A stretch of 64,000 bases of DNA from Cladosporium sp. IMV 00045. Taxonomy: Eukaryota > Ascomycota > Dothideomycetes > Cladosporiales > Cladosporiaceae. The notes beneath the pieces are model-generated. The model worked only from the letters and a program-made list of their open reading frames with translations. It had not been told where the DNA came from and did not search any database. The position numbers were made by a program, and so were the translations under genes. The stretch lies in contig MSJI02000732.1 of NCBI GenBank assembly GCA_001931905.2, positions 37,501 to 101,500 on the forward strand, written 5' to 3'. Of the stretch, positions 1-10,601 are shown in pieces; within the stretch, counting starts at the first letter, position 1, and each line of letters opens with the position of its first letter.

Positions 1-1
1 G

Positions 2-769
2 ATCATGGGAATGGGACTCGGCGACGGCAGGACGTGCAGCTTCGACCTCAAGGTACAAGAGTTCATTTCTGAAGGAAATCTACCAGCGACACCAAAGAAA
101 GACGGCGCAAGCGATGAGGAAATTGAGAAAGCCATCGTCGATGTCTTCATCAATATTGGCAGGTTGTCTGATCTAGGAAGTCTGCACAGGCTCAGCATCA
201 TCCAAAAGCTCGCCCCGAGTCTGCAGAAACCGGGCTACGAAGAGTCCTCCGAAGGTCAACCTTCGAACACACAACAATCCGAGAGCAGGGACAGGACACC
301 ACGTCAAGATCCTCTACGCGACGACCGCAATCCACCCGCGAGGCCTTTCCCTCTCGCAGACCCTCTCGCACAGCCAAGACGACCCATGCCCGAACCCATG
401 CCGGGCTTCGAAGACGAATTTGAAACCGGTCGACCGGCCCGTGGTGGCTTGCCAGGTGGCGGTTTCCCGAACATAGGCGATCGCGACCTTTACCCTCAGG
501 GTCTGGGACCTCGCGACCCTCTCCGCGGTGGCGTCGGACCTGGCTTTGGCGGCATGGGAGGTGGCGGCATGCATCCCACCTTCGATGATCCTATGTTTGC
601 TGGTCAAGGTCAGAGGGGAAATGGCTTTGATCCTCAGGTTCCGCCTGGCGCTCGCTTCGACCCAATGGGTCCTGGGCCCAGAGGCGGAGCTGGCCATCCC
701 CGCGGCGCAGGCATGGGCGGAAGGCCACCCAACCCATTTGGCGGATTCGGTGATGGCGACTTTCTTTAA
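2..769 (+). CDS. PI31-like proteasome regulator, 3' part only (second copy)
   Basis: This is the C-terminal part of a PI31/Fub1-type proteasome regulator. The reading frame enters at base 2 from outside the window and ends with TAA at 767-769. It matches the intact gene at 10602-11705 at constant spacing (base 1 aligns with 10937). In the first 200 aligned bases I count six substitutions. The product has the end of the globular N-terminal domain, then an Arg/Pro-rich stretch and a long Gly/Pro/Met-rich tail, as in the PI31 family, whose tail contacts the 20S proteasome. The missing 5' part is due to the window edge, so I cannot tell whether this copy is complete to the left. It is either a paralogue or an unmerged second allele. 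Confidence 0.8.
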   Translation: MMGMGLGDGRTCSFDLKVQEFISEGNLPATPKKDGASDEEIEKAIVDVFINIGRLSDLGSLHRLSIIQKLAPSLQKPGYEESSEGQPSNTQQSESRDRTPRQDPLRDDRNPPARPFPLADPLAQPRRPMPEPMPGFEDEFETGRPARGGLPGGGFPNIGDRDLYPQGLGPRDPLRGGVGPGFGGMGGGGMHPTFDDPMFAGQGQRGNGFDPQVPPGARFDPMGPGPRGGAGHPRGAGMGGRPPNPFGGFGDGDFL

Positions 770-859
770 GTTGCGACGCCTTCTTTACTTCATCAAGCCA
801 AGACTGTGACAAGGAAAGCATCATTTCAGCAAAAGCATGAGATTAGGCGAGGAGAGCTT

Positions 860-930
860 TGCATCACGACATTACGACGAACGTGAAAGAACTGAACGGA
901 GAAACGGACGAACGAACGAACGAACAAGTA
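860..930. repeat. Short GAAC-type simple repeat, left copy
   Basis: A run of cgaa/gaac units lies around 900-927, in the convergent 3' spacer between PI31 and the receptor. The matching spacer of the right copy (about 11836-11862) has the same length but a more degenerate run. Confidence 0.5.
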
Positions 931-1005
931 GCTCGATAAGTAGCATCAACTACCTTCCCAGAAGTCTATGTATTAAATATTACCATTGTCTCCAGGAGAG
1001 GACAA

Positions 1006-2487
1006 TCAAGTCACCTTGGATTGAGTCCTACTCTCTTCCCCGGCATCGAGATGGTCATCGCTCAAATTCTGATCGAACCACTCCTTCCTAGGCGCCTGCG
1101 CCTGACTCCTCACACTCTCCCTCCTCTCGTTGAAACTGGATCGATTCCGCTCGTAATCCGCACGCTCAAGCTTCAGCCTCTCATGTGCCAGCTCCGCCTC
1201 CCTCGTCTGCCTCCCCGCCCCACCGCTGAACGTCCGCTTGTGCGACAGCGTAGGGCGGCCCTTGGAGCTCTGCCCGCTAGAGCTAGCGTTCGGACTTGAA
1301 CCCCTGAGCGAGAAAGACCAGCGCTTGAACGTGTTCAACAACCGCATCTGCGACTTTTCACTCTCAGGCAGCTGGCTGGGAGCGCGACTTTCGCGCCGAC
1401 TCCAATCTGAGGGGCTTTGCCTTTTAGTCCAGAAGAAGAAGCTACCGAAGAACGTGCCGTCGCTGCCGGGGACGTGACGCCAGGGCCGCTCGCGCCAGCA
1501 GAAGACGCAGACGTCCGCGAAGCCCATGAAGGACTGGCAGAAGGAGGAGAGCAGGCTGATGGGAAATACGGGGTGTTGGGCGAAAGTGTCGCTGTAGCTC
1601 ATGCAGTGGCTGATGAAGGGGATGAGCCAGAGGAGCATGTAGACGACGGGGTAGATGAAGAGGATGCGCAGCTGGCGTTGGATGGCGTGTCGGCGTTGGC
1701 GCAGGGCGCGGTTGCCGATCGAGGTCGGGGCCTCGCTGCTTATGTTGGAGACGCTGCCGCGAGCGGTTTCGGCGATGGGTGGCAAGGCGTTGTCGATTGA
1801 GTTCGCGGTGAGGGATCGAGGGATGGAGCCCATGCTCGAGACGGAGCCGCGTGGTTGTGTCGAATCGAATCCTGGCGGAGCCATGAAGTCTTCCGCTGTG
1901 ATGCCTGGAGCGATTTGACGACTACCACGTCGTGATGTTGGGGTGCTGTAGCTGACGGCAACGACTGCGCCGTCGATTGCTGTCGGTCCTGGTGAAGAAG
2001 ATCCACCGAATGGCGAGTGCCACGCTGGAAGTGACATCCTTCGATTTGGGTTACCTGGCAACGGGTTGCTGGACTCGTTTGGAGTTTTCTGCGTGGTAAC
2101 TGTTTGAGACGCAGCAGCATCAGGCGCGACTTCGTCTTCGTCAATCTTCTCACTGGCTACCGTCTGCGATCGATGTTTCTTCATCGCTCGCTCGATGGCA
2201 CCTCGCTCCACCGAGCTTTGCGCCGAGAGGTCTGCACTCGAGGACCGATCTCTTTCCTGGCCAAAGACCCTGAACTCGTAGCCTACATGGGTGTAGATAC
2301 GGATGGCCACCCACATGATGTAGATCCAGATCAAGTATCGCGGCACCCACGACAGTGCCAAGCGATACCAGAACGGTCGAATCGGCAACCAGCAAAACGC
2401 GCCCTGAGCCTGATAGGCACCAGCCGGATTGATGAAAGCCAGGGCGCCAGTGAAACATGGAATCAAAATCCAGCCAGCGAAGACCCA
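1006..2487 (-). CDS. Git3/Gpr1-type receptor, 3' part only (second copy, cut by assembly gap)
   Basis: This frame reads from the edge of the N-run down to a stop at 1006-1008. It is the second copy of the receptor gene at 11942-14067. It holds the middle membrane segments, the long cytosolic loop and the last two membrane segments, but lacks the first exon and its membrane spans. Differences from the intact copy keep the frame: one 3-base indel (an Asp codon in the loop) and about 20 amino-acid changes. Most of these lie in the loop and the cytosolic tail rather than the membrane spans. It converges on the PI31 fragment, as the intact pair does. Whether the gene is whole in the organism depends on what lies behind the gap. 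Confidence 0.8.
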   Translation of the reverse strand, partial: WVFAGWILIPCFTGALAFINPAGAYQAQGAFCWLPIRPFWYRLALSWVPRYLIWIYIMWVAIRIYTHVGYEFRVFGQERDRSSSADLSAQSSVERGAIERAMKKHRSQTVASEKIDEDEVAPDAAASQTVTTQKTPNESSNPLPGNPNRRMSLPAWHSPFGGSSSPGPTAIDGAVVAVSYSTPTSRRGSRQIAPGITAEDFMAPPGFDSTQPRGSVSSMGSIPRSLTANSIDNALPPIAETARGSVSNISSEAPTSIGNRALRQRRHAIQRQLRILFIYPVVYMLLWLIPFISHCMSYSDTFAQHPVFPISLLSSFCQSFMGFADVCVFCWRERPWRHVPGSDGTFFGSFFFWTKRQSPSDWSRRESRAPSQLPESEKSQMRLLNTFKRWSFSLRGSSPNASSSGQSSKGRPTLSHKRTFSGGAGRQTREAELAHERLKLERADYERNRSSFNERRESVRSQAQAPRKEWFDQNLSDDHLDAGEESRTQSKVT

Positions 2488-2507
2488 NNNNNNNNNNNNN
2501 NNNNNNN
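2488..2507. other. Assembly gap, 20 N
   Basis: Twenty unresolved bases interrupt the receptor gene copy. The sequence after the gap (tagccctcgg...) does not continue the receptor as the intact copy does after 13426. The gap therefore joins two pieces that are not simply contiguous. Confidence 0.99.
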
Positions 2508-3100
2508 TAGCCCTCGGCAGTCGCAGGAGGTTCAGGGACCTTGTCGCAGGGCCTCCCGTGGTATTGAATAGATCTTTTTGCGACTGTTGCCCAGGGGTCG
2601 GGGCGCTGGTGTTTTTTTGCGAAGTGTAGAGTGGAGATAAGGTATTGCCGTGAATATGCGCGGTCGATTTACCAGCAACGCGGAGAGGGACCTCTGACGT
2701 TGGGCGACAGCAGACAACACTTGCTCTGTGCAAAGCTTCGCCGGTAGCGTTCGGCCGATGATCGGCAGTGTCAGCAATATTTGACCTATCACATCGTCCG
2801 AACCACTTCACTTGTTGACCTGGCCTCTTCTATAACCTGATACCTTCGAGGAGAGACCATCGACTGGCGCTACGACTCTGTCCGCCCGGTGCAAAAAGCT
2901 GGCAAAGGCTGTCGCTAGCAATCCTCGTACGGCAATCATGATTGCGTGCGCTGTCACTCTCACCTCCTTTGAAGCTGAGGCTGTGAATGTCCGGTTGCAT
3001 ATTGGTTGACGGGCAGATTAGGACTATATAAATTGAGGAAAAGCTATCCAGCTGGAATACCGTGACCCTCACTTATCCCTGGACTTCCAAAGAGCTCAAC
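2508..3100. other. Spacer between the gap and cyclin C
   Basis: No convincing gene is present. Frames opening here are short and read into the gap. The last 80 bases carry the TATA-like element of the cyclin C gene. Confidence 0.5.
3025..3032 (+). promoter_or_regulatory. TATA-like element of the cyclin C gene
   Basis: TATATAAA lies 69 bases upstream of the cyclin C ATG at 3101, a plausible core-promoter position given a short leader. There is no transcript evidence. Confidence 0.45.
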
Positions 3101-4027
3101 ATGGCCGCCAACTATTGGGACTCGACCCAGGCCAAATACTGGACCTTCACCCGCCAGGAACTCACCAATCTCCGCACCGACCTGGCCAAACAGAATGCAG
3201 CTCTCCATACAAAGTACGCCCTTCCAGACCCACGCCACATGTCCATCTACCTCCAAATGCAGCTCTTCAAATTGGCCAAACGCATGTCTCTCCGCCAGCA
3301 GGCTCTCGCCACCGCGCAAATATACGTCAAACGCTTTTACCTGCACGTAGAGCAGCGGAGGACAAACCCCTACCTCATCCTAGCCACAACGGCTTATTTG
3401 GCCTGCAAAATGGAAGAAACGCCACAGCACATACGATTGCTGCTGAACGAAGCAGCACGACAATGGCCTGAACTCGGAGCTCAGGATGCCAGTAAAATCG
3501 GCGAGTGCGAGTTCGCCCTCATCAGCACGCTCAACAGCAGGCTCATCTTGCATCACCCGTATCGTGCATTGGCGGATTTGCAAGGGACGCTCGGCCTCAC
3601 GAGCGAGGAGAGCGGGCTGGCGCATTCCATCATCAACGACTCATACAACACCGACCTGGCGCTGCTCTACCCACCACACGTGATTGCAATCACAGCAATC
3701 TTTCTCGCCGTCGTCCTGCGGCCAGCGCATCCTGCCGGTCTACAAGCGCACAGCTCGAGCGCTGCGCCGGGCATGGGCACCCCAGCTATGAGTGGGAATG
3801 CAGCACAGAACGCAATGTCACAGAACGCTTTGGCTGGTTTTGGGTTCCGGCAGAGCCCACAGAAAATGGGCAAACTGGTAGACTGGCTGGCTGAGAGCAA
3901 GGTTGATATGAATGCTATCGTGGATGCGACCCAGGAGATGGTCAGCTTGTATGAGTGCTGGGAAAGCTACAATGAGAGGGCGTGCAAAGAGGCAATCACG
4001 AGGTTTATAAGGGATGTCGCTAAATGA
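3101..4027 (+). CDS. ssn8: Cyclin C, Mediator kinase-module subunit
   Basis: A single-exon gene for 308 residues, the usual length for fungal Ssn8/cyclin C. The protein opens with AANYWDSTQ and has the RMSLRQQALATAQIY and YLACKMEETPQHIR segments typical of the first cyclin box, then a second helical box. Cyclin C pairs with Cdk8 (Ssn3) in the Mediator kinase module and controls RNA polymerase II transcription in the nucleus. An Ala/Ser/Met/Gln-rich insertion of about 40 residues (roughly 230-265) separates helices of the second box; such loops are common in filamentous fungi. I chose the ATG at 3101 because it gives the conserved N-terminus; the frame stays open a little upstream without another ATG. 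The family call is firm. Confidence 0.95.
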   Translation: MAANYWDSTQAKYWTFTRQELTNLRTDLAKQNAALHTKYALPDPRHMSIYLQMQLFKLAKRMSLRQQALATAQIYVKRFYLHVEQRRTNPYLILATTAYLACKMEETPQHIRLLLNEAARQWPELGAQDASKIGECEFALISTLNSRLILHHPYRALADLQGTLGLTSEESGLAHSIINDSYNTDLALLYPPHVIAITAIFLAVVLRPAHPAGLQAHSSSAAPGMGTPAMSGNAAQNAMSQNALAGFGFRQSPQKMGKLVDWLAESKVDMNAIVDATQEMVSLYECWESYNERACKEAITRFIRDVAK

Positions 4028-5302
4028 GGCGTGCTGCGGTTACTTTCTGGGTGTCAATGACCATCACACAGTGGCGTAGATTAGGTAGAATTCTCCAATT
4101 TCTTGATTTTGCGATAGCATTGGAATCATCCCAAGCACAAGGCGTTTTCAGCGCAACTTTGAGCAAAGCAAATACCTATAGGGATTATGCAGCTTTGCAT
4201 ACATGTAGTGTGCAATCGCCAGTTCATCAACCACTCAGGAAATTTTCTGGATGTCTTAAATTTTGTGATGGTCTACTCCTTCATTCCAAGATTTTATCCC
4301 TCGAGTAGTAGCATCCGAAAGCAGTCGTTGACAGAACTCGAATGTATTTACCTCTTATCCGAACGCCTGACCGCCTGAGGCACGTAACGAACAGCGCTTG
4401 GCAGAGCTTCGTCTACTGTCATGATACTACTCCAGTTGTACGATAGCTGTACTCCCTGCTGTTTGTACCAGCATGTACCACCTATACACAGTGTTGCATA
4501 GGCTCTGCTGCCCTTGTTATACCCTCGAGGCGATCAGCTGATCACACTCCGTTCGCTGCATGCGCCTCGGGCTACCTTGTCCCGTCGCCGCCAGAGTCCT
4601 TTCAGACTTTGCACCCATGCCGATAAACGACACATGTGCTGCACCGCAGCAAATTGTGAGACTCGATCGTCTTGTACAGATGTATCAGATCTGTTTTCAG
4701 AATGGCACCGGTCATTTGATCACCGGCAGATCAGCTGTTCAGGAGCGTCGAGTTGCCTACAGGGACACTGTTGACACCAAGTATAGATAAAACACGATGC
4801 CAACACGTGGACAGCATCCTACAGGAGGTAGTCTTCTGATCACCTCTTTCTATGGACGCGAAGGATCAATCCCTGGACTCCAATAAATTGCACCAACTTC
4901 GCTTGCAGCCGTAGCGCGGGATGGGGCGCACTGAGGCTGATCAAGCGTGACCACCTGAAGTTCCAGTCAAGGGGTTTGTAATATGCTGCAGCAGGCTGCA
5001 GTACAGGTTTTGCAGCATGTCACGCACCACGAACGACTCGAGGATACCCAGCTCGAGGATTGTGCGAATAGGGTTATCGACAAGCATCTTTGTGCTCTGC
5101 TAGGCTGCAAGCCGCGCGCCCGTAATGCATAAAACCAGCCCCCAGCCTGGTTCCCTCTGTTTTCATTCGTACGTTACCTGGGATGTGTCACGCCACAATC
5201 GGTAGAGAACAGCTTGCGTATATTACAGAAAATCCTGAACTAAAGATCTCACTTCACCTTGGGTTCTGACCAACTTCACATCGCAACTCTCGATATACTG
5301 TT
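4028..5302. other. Spacer between cyclin C and the NLR gene
   Basis: About 1.3 kb with only short, unconvincing frames. It should hold the cyclin C 3' end and the NLR promoter. A Gln-codon-like tgcagca/gctgca patch near 4980-5020 is the only low-complexity feature I see. No transposon ends or tRNA. Confidence 0.5.
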
Positions 5303-8300
5303 ATGGCCCGAGACAAGCTAGACACCTTCGGGGATCTCCCAGCAGAAGAGGACCTCCCAGAAGCTTGGAAGCGGACAATTGAGGAATGCCAAAGAAGAGC
5401 AAAGTGGAAGACTGACATTAATTCAGCGACAGCTTCCATCGACGACATTATCAAGAAGATTAATTCGCCTTCTGGAGATGTTACTCAGACGTCAGATGCT
5501 TCGAAAGTGTTCAATCGTACTCTCAGATTTGTCAGAATGTTTGGAGGAGTGGTAGCCGATGGGGCCAGCGTGGCGAGTACATCTGTCTCGTTAAAAACGT
5601 TGTAGTGCTGACTTGCCGCATAGGTCTTCGCACCATCCCAGCAGATTTTCAACGCCGTAAACTGCCTGGTTGGCGTCATACAGGCATATCAAGATGTGTT
5701 CGATACCTTAACAACGCTCATGGACAGAGCCTCGGTTTTCTTTGAGCGGCTCAGTATGTACCGGGAACAACAACAAGACGTCAAGCTCGACAAAAATCTT
5801 CGCCCGAAAATCTACAGAGTCCTCGCCGATTTTGTTGAGATCATGACACAGACGTACCGCTTGACGGATGGTTGGAAGGGGCGAGGAAGGAAGTTCAAGT
5901 TGGCACTTTTCGGTGAGACCGATGAAGTCACTAAATTGCTTGACAAGTTTGAAATGCATGTGGCGGATGTCACCGACCAGACTGTTTCGCAGATCCACCT
6001 GCAGCTAAGCAAAGCCGCTCTTGACCTTTGCGATGTGCAACAAGAGCTGCATGACTTCCGGCTCGAGCAAGCAGCAGCCAACAAAGGCATTCAAAGCTCG
6101 ATGCAACAGCACGGCGCCACCCTAGTGCAGGTGAAGAGTCACTTGGACGACAAGAAGGATAATGACCAACTCCGTGAGAAACTGGGCATCAAAGATGAGC
6201 ATGACTTTTCGTGGAAAATACACAATGAGCGATTCACCGACTCCGTTCATGGCTCGTCATCCTGGTTGTCAGATGTCTTGAAGGATTGGGAAGATGTTCG
6301 AACTACCAACCAAGCCGAACACAGCATCCTTGGTCTTGTCGGACCTGAGAACTTTGGGAAAAGCTATCTCTGCCATCAGATCATAAACCGTCTAGGCCGA
6401 CTGAACATCAAGAGCTCAATCGCTTGGTTTTACGTCCAAAAAGAGAAACGTACTTCCGTCCACGAAGCCATTAAGCACATCATCTGGCAGTTTGCGCGAA
6501 CCGAGCAGACATTCCTGGATTACATCAAGCCCCTCACGAAGGATTTCAAACCTGGCGAGGCGGGTGATCTGGCGAAGATCTGGCAGGACCTTGTGATGGG
6601 GTACTCGAAGAAGAAGCCTCACACAGTGTTCTTCGTGGTCATTGATGGTATTGACCAGTTTGATAAGACTAGCTCGGCAGACGTGCTGTCCGAGATCTTG
6701 TTGAGCGTTCGCAAGAGCGCCAATGAGTTTGAAGGCTTGAGGGTGCGTCTACTGCTGTCTGGCCGAGAAGAGTCCTTCCAAGATCTTGAAAGCAGTCACA
6801 CCTCATCTTTTCAGAAGATTGACCTGCGGCCAACGGGCGGCGGAGCTTACCTTCAAGAGAACGTTATCAAGCAGATGATTAAGAGAGAGCTGGACAAGAT
6901 CTTCAAAGGCGAGCTCACCGACGAAGACAGCAAACTACGTTCCCGAATAGAAGAGACACTCCTGAATGTCGACAAAGGTAATTTCGATACCATCAAAAGG
7001 CTGCTCGGCGACATTGCGCAGTGCAATCTTCCGTCCCAGATGGAAAAGGTTTTGCAAGAAGCGATGCGTGGCAGTGAAGAGCGTCTCAAAGAAGATATCA
7101 ACACACTGAACAAACAGCTGCTCGGCCCTGAGATAGACCAGCTGAATTTGCTTCTACGTTGGCTTGCCGCAGCGAAAGAAAGTACCAACTCAGACTCCGA
7201 CATCCTTCGATCCATCCTGTCATTAAGCTTCAGAGTGGATGTTCTGCGCGACCCAGTCGACTTTCTACGAAGAAACTGCTCCACACTTCTTAACATGGAC
7301 AACGAGATGATTACTCTCCCACAAGAAGTTTTGGACGCTCTGGAGGCTGTCAAGTCGGAGAGGGACACTCTTGAAGAATCCGAAATTCGTCTCATCGAGT
7401 CGATAGTACGAGTACACTTTGAGAGGACGTTTGGCAACAGGGAGGTCTACGACAAATTTGAGTTTCCTGCCTTCTTCGGAAGCAAGGCTAACGTTCAATC
7501 CACGTTAGTCCACGTCCCCAAGCAACAAGAAAGAGAACTCAGTGCTCTGGATTTGTGCCTCAAAGCAATTTGCGACCTGCACGACTCCGATCAGCACAAG
7601 GATCTCCGAAATTACGCTGCGGAATATTTCGATGAGCACCTCGTTCAGGCTAAACTTCTAGATGTCGAGTCTCTGGTCAGACAGCAAGTTGGAAGGCGGC
7701 TGTGGCGTGTGCTTCGCGACGAGTACGTGCTGGACGTTTGGGTCGACCGTGATCGCATGTGGGGAATGATGTACTGGTTTTCGGTCAATAGTTCAGTCTG
7801 CCAAACGATTGTCTCTTGGATGCAGGACAAAGAGGTGCAGATCGGCTTGCAGTCAGTCACGACGGAGAGAGATTGGCTACAAGATGTGGTCGCAGACGGA
7901 ATTTCGGAGTACAAGGTCCTTGAATATGTGGGCCGCCATATCCTTCGACGCTGGTCTGAATCGTCTGATGATTTGGAATGGGAGCGACTTCTTTGGCTTC
8001 GACTCTACCACCAAAAGGTACGATCTAGCATTGCTCTAGTCAACCATTCCTCACTGACGTTCATAGATGACCAAATTCGACGTACCCGTGCAAGAATGGG
8101 GCTACATTCGAGAACCCCCGTCTGCTCGGGAGCTGCGGAGTCTGGAGAACTGGGCGAAGGGACAAATATCCATCGAGGAAAACGCACGCTGGCATTCGCG
8201 TATCGCCAATCTGCATCTCATGGCCAACACCTGGTACGAAGACCCTGGCAACGAGCTACTCAAAGTTGTGATCAAAAGATGCAACGAAGCAATTGGCTTG

Positions 8301-10085
8301 GACTCAAATGCGTGGAAAGCCCACCTCATGAAGGGCGAGGCTCTTTTCCGAGTCAAGAACTTTCGAACGTGCCTTGAAGCTCTAATTCCTGTGGTCGAGC
8401 AGGAAAGTATCCCCAGTAGACCAGAGGACGACAATGATCGCTGGAGCCTGGCCAACAAGATCGGAGAATGCTATGCGAAATTGGAGGAGTTGGACAATGC
8501 TGAACTTTGGTATCAGAAAGTGCTCGACCATACCATTGAAAGAAGAACGCGTAATGGAGACTTTGCCGATGAAGTCAGCAAACTTTTGGGCGCCCTGCTT
8601 GCACAAGCCAAATACGCGGCTGCGTTCGCTCTGCTGCAGAGATTGGACGAGATTTTCGACGACCCAGATGACGACGATAGTGTCAAGAACGTTGCCAACG
8701 CAGGCGATGCAGTTGGACGTCAGAGCTGGCTAATGATCATTATCAGCGAGCCCTGCGAATTTCACAAACACATCATCGCGCTTGCTCAACAATCCGAAAA
8801 GTTCGGCCTTGTCGACGAATTCTACCAACGTGCTGGCAGCTCGCTCCCGGACGATGACACAAACCTCAACCTCATACGGTTCAACCAATGGAGACTGCAC
8901 TGGTATCTTGGGTCGCCTGATCAGCAAGACCTAGCCCTCAGCGGCTGGGAGAGCTTACTAGGCGCGAGTATGGGCAATAAATACGGCCACTGGCCGACTT
9001 GGGTTCTCTCGGTGAAGCAAATAGCACATGGCATTTCCCGCAAAGCCGCACAAGATCGATCGAGGTCTCTGCCAATTGAGGCGCACATTGCTCGCCTTGA
9101 AAGGATCCAGGCCGAGGTTGAGAAAAGCGCCGACGAATTTTCTCCTGTCATACAGCGCGTGATTGCACGCTTGCACCATCTTTCTGGAGAGACTTGGAAA
9201 GCACGTAGCATACTCCGCGCCCAAGTGAAAAGGGCATTCACGTCTATGGATGATGAGGATGAAGAGGATGGCTTCGCCGCTGGTGCCAAAGATCTCGCCA
9301 ATATACTGCCACTCATCGATGACGACGTTAATGCCGTGGCCGCTTGGCGTCTGATGGAGCCGAAGAGGACTGCTGGCTCGAACGCCGATGACGCCGAGCT
9401 CACTGTGAATGAGGGGGCAAACAAAATCACATCAGACAGTGACACTGTCGCTGATGCGAACACGGAAATGGACAGGCCAGATGAGCAGGCTGTCTCTGGG
9501 GCACAGGATCCGATTGCTGAGCCTGCAAGCTTGACTGCGACTGCCGGAGATGAAGCCAAGTCTGTAATTGAACACAGCGAAGGCATGCCGGAGGTCGAAG
9601 CCTCAGCAGACTCCGCAGACTCCCTGGAGGCGAGCCAATCGACATCAACATACGTTCTGAAGGGCGATGTCGGCTTCTACTGCGACGGCGGCTGTGGATA
9701 TGACTGGACATTCGCGGACAATATGTATATCTGCAAAGACTGCGTCGACGTCCAATTCGACGAGAAATGCCACAAGAAGCTGAAAGACGGCAAGCTTGAC
9801 ATCACGATCTGCAGTCCCAGCCACAGCCATCTTCACGTGCCGTCATTTGATGTAGACGCCTGGAAACGTCGGAAGCCTGAGGAGATGGTTGTTGGCGATC
9901 AGATCGTCTTACGGAGTGAGTGGCTGAAGAAGTTGAAGAATGACTGGGGTGATGTGGTTCTGCCTGGCACAACGCGTGCTTTGGTCGTAATTCAGAGGCG
10001 TTGGTTGCGGATATTGAAGGCTCGTCGAGAACGGGTGGCATTGGAGGGTCGTCGGGAACGGATGGCAACGAATAGAGGTCTCTAG
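5303..10085 (+). CDS. NLR-type STAND protein: Goodbye - NACHT - TPR-like - ZZ-like finger
   Basis: Three exons (5303-5584, 5624-8017, 8067-10085) give 1564 residues. Residues 1 to about 150 match the fungal STAND N-terminal Goodbye domain: an acidic start, then APSQQIFNAV, YQDVFDTL and FFERLSMY. A NACHT-type P-loop follows (GPENFGKS, about 334-341), with a Walker B-like FFVVIDGIDQF near 430. The third exon has TPR-like helices (KAHLMKGEALFRV, ANKIGECYAKLEELDNAELW). An acidic linker leads to a Cys/His module at about 1431-1484 (CDGGC, CKDC, C, HSHLH) that resembles a ZZ zinc finger. Fungal NLRs sense non-self or damage and can trigger cell death; no effector domain with known killing activity is visible here. 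Exon 1 to 2 needs a 39-base intron with a weak donor (gtctcg); the second intron is 49 bases. It lies between the two copies of the PI31-receptor block. Confidence 0.85.
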
Positions 10086-10601
10086 GATCTTCAAAGGATC
10101 AGGTTGGATTACTTCGACGTTCTATCCACTGCGAATGGACGATTTGCTACCTCGTATTGGAAAATGATGCTGGGTAGGCTGGTATTGCATTTTCCATGCA
10201 GACTGATATACTTTTCGTAGAGTTGCATACTAACGATGATGTCTTTGAACTCATTGATGATCGAGCACATCCTTTTTATATGAATTTCCAAAGCCTCATT
10301 ATTCAACAAGTTACTCAAACGAATGATTGTACTCAGTGAAAGATAGAAGTAGATAGAAGTCGGACTGCCTCCGATCGCTCGTAAATAAATACTGTTGCCA
10401 AGCGAGATTGGATCTCACTTTGGATCTGGAGCTACGATGCAGTTCGTCATGATTTGCTGCCTTGGTGGGGTTCGTCAAGCTCAAAGCCACATTCGAAGAC
10501 GACCTTACACTTGAAACCTTTCCATCACTACACGACAACAACGACAATCTGAAAACGTTCGCCTTGACACTACTTCACCACATATTAGCAACATAGCCAA
10601 C
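10086..10601. other. Spacer upstream of the intact PI31 gene
   Basis: No gene is visible. The segment just before 10602 is A/C-rich (cacaacaacgaca-like), typical of a fungal 5' leader. The left block copy starts inside PI31 at the window edge, so this promoter cannot be compared with its counterpart. Confidence 0.5.

Noticed and set aside
2429..2811. A continuous frame running through the 20-N gap that extends the left receptor copy to a Met at 2811.
   Set aside because: The residues beyond the gap do not match the intact receptor, whose next residues are known from 13427-13524. The continuity is an artefact of gap length.
6853..7437. A 194-codon minus-strand frame inside the NLR gene.
   Set aside because: Ser/Arg-rich shadow of the NLR coding strand, with no motif.
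8018..8066. Two separate genes, one ending at 8377 and one starting with ATG at 8067.
   Set aside because: A 49-base phase-0 intron with good borders and a CTGAC branch site joins them. The NLR frame after 8018 loses protein-like character.
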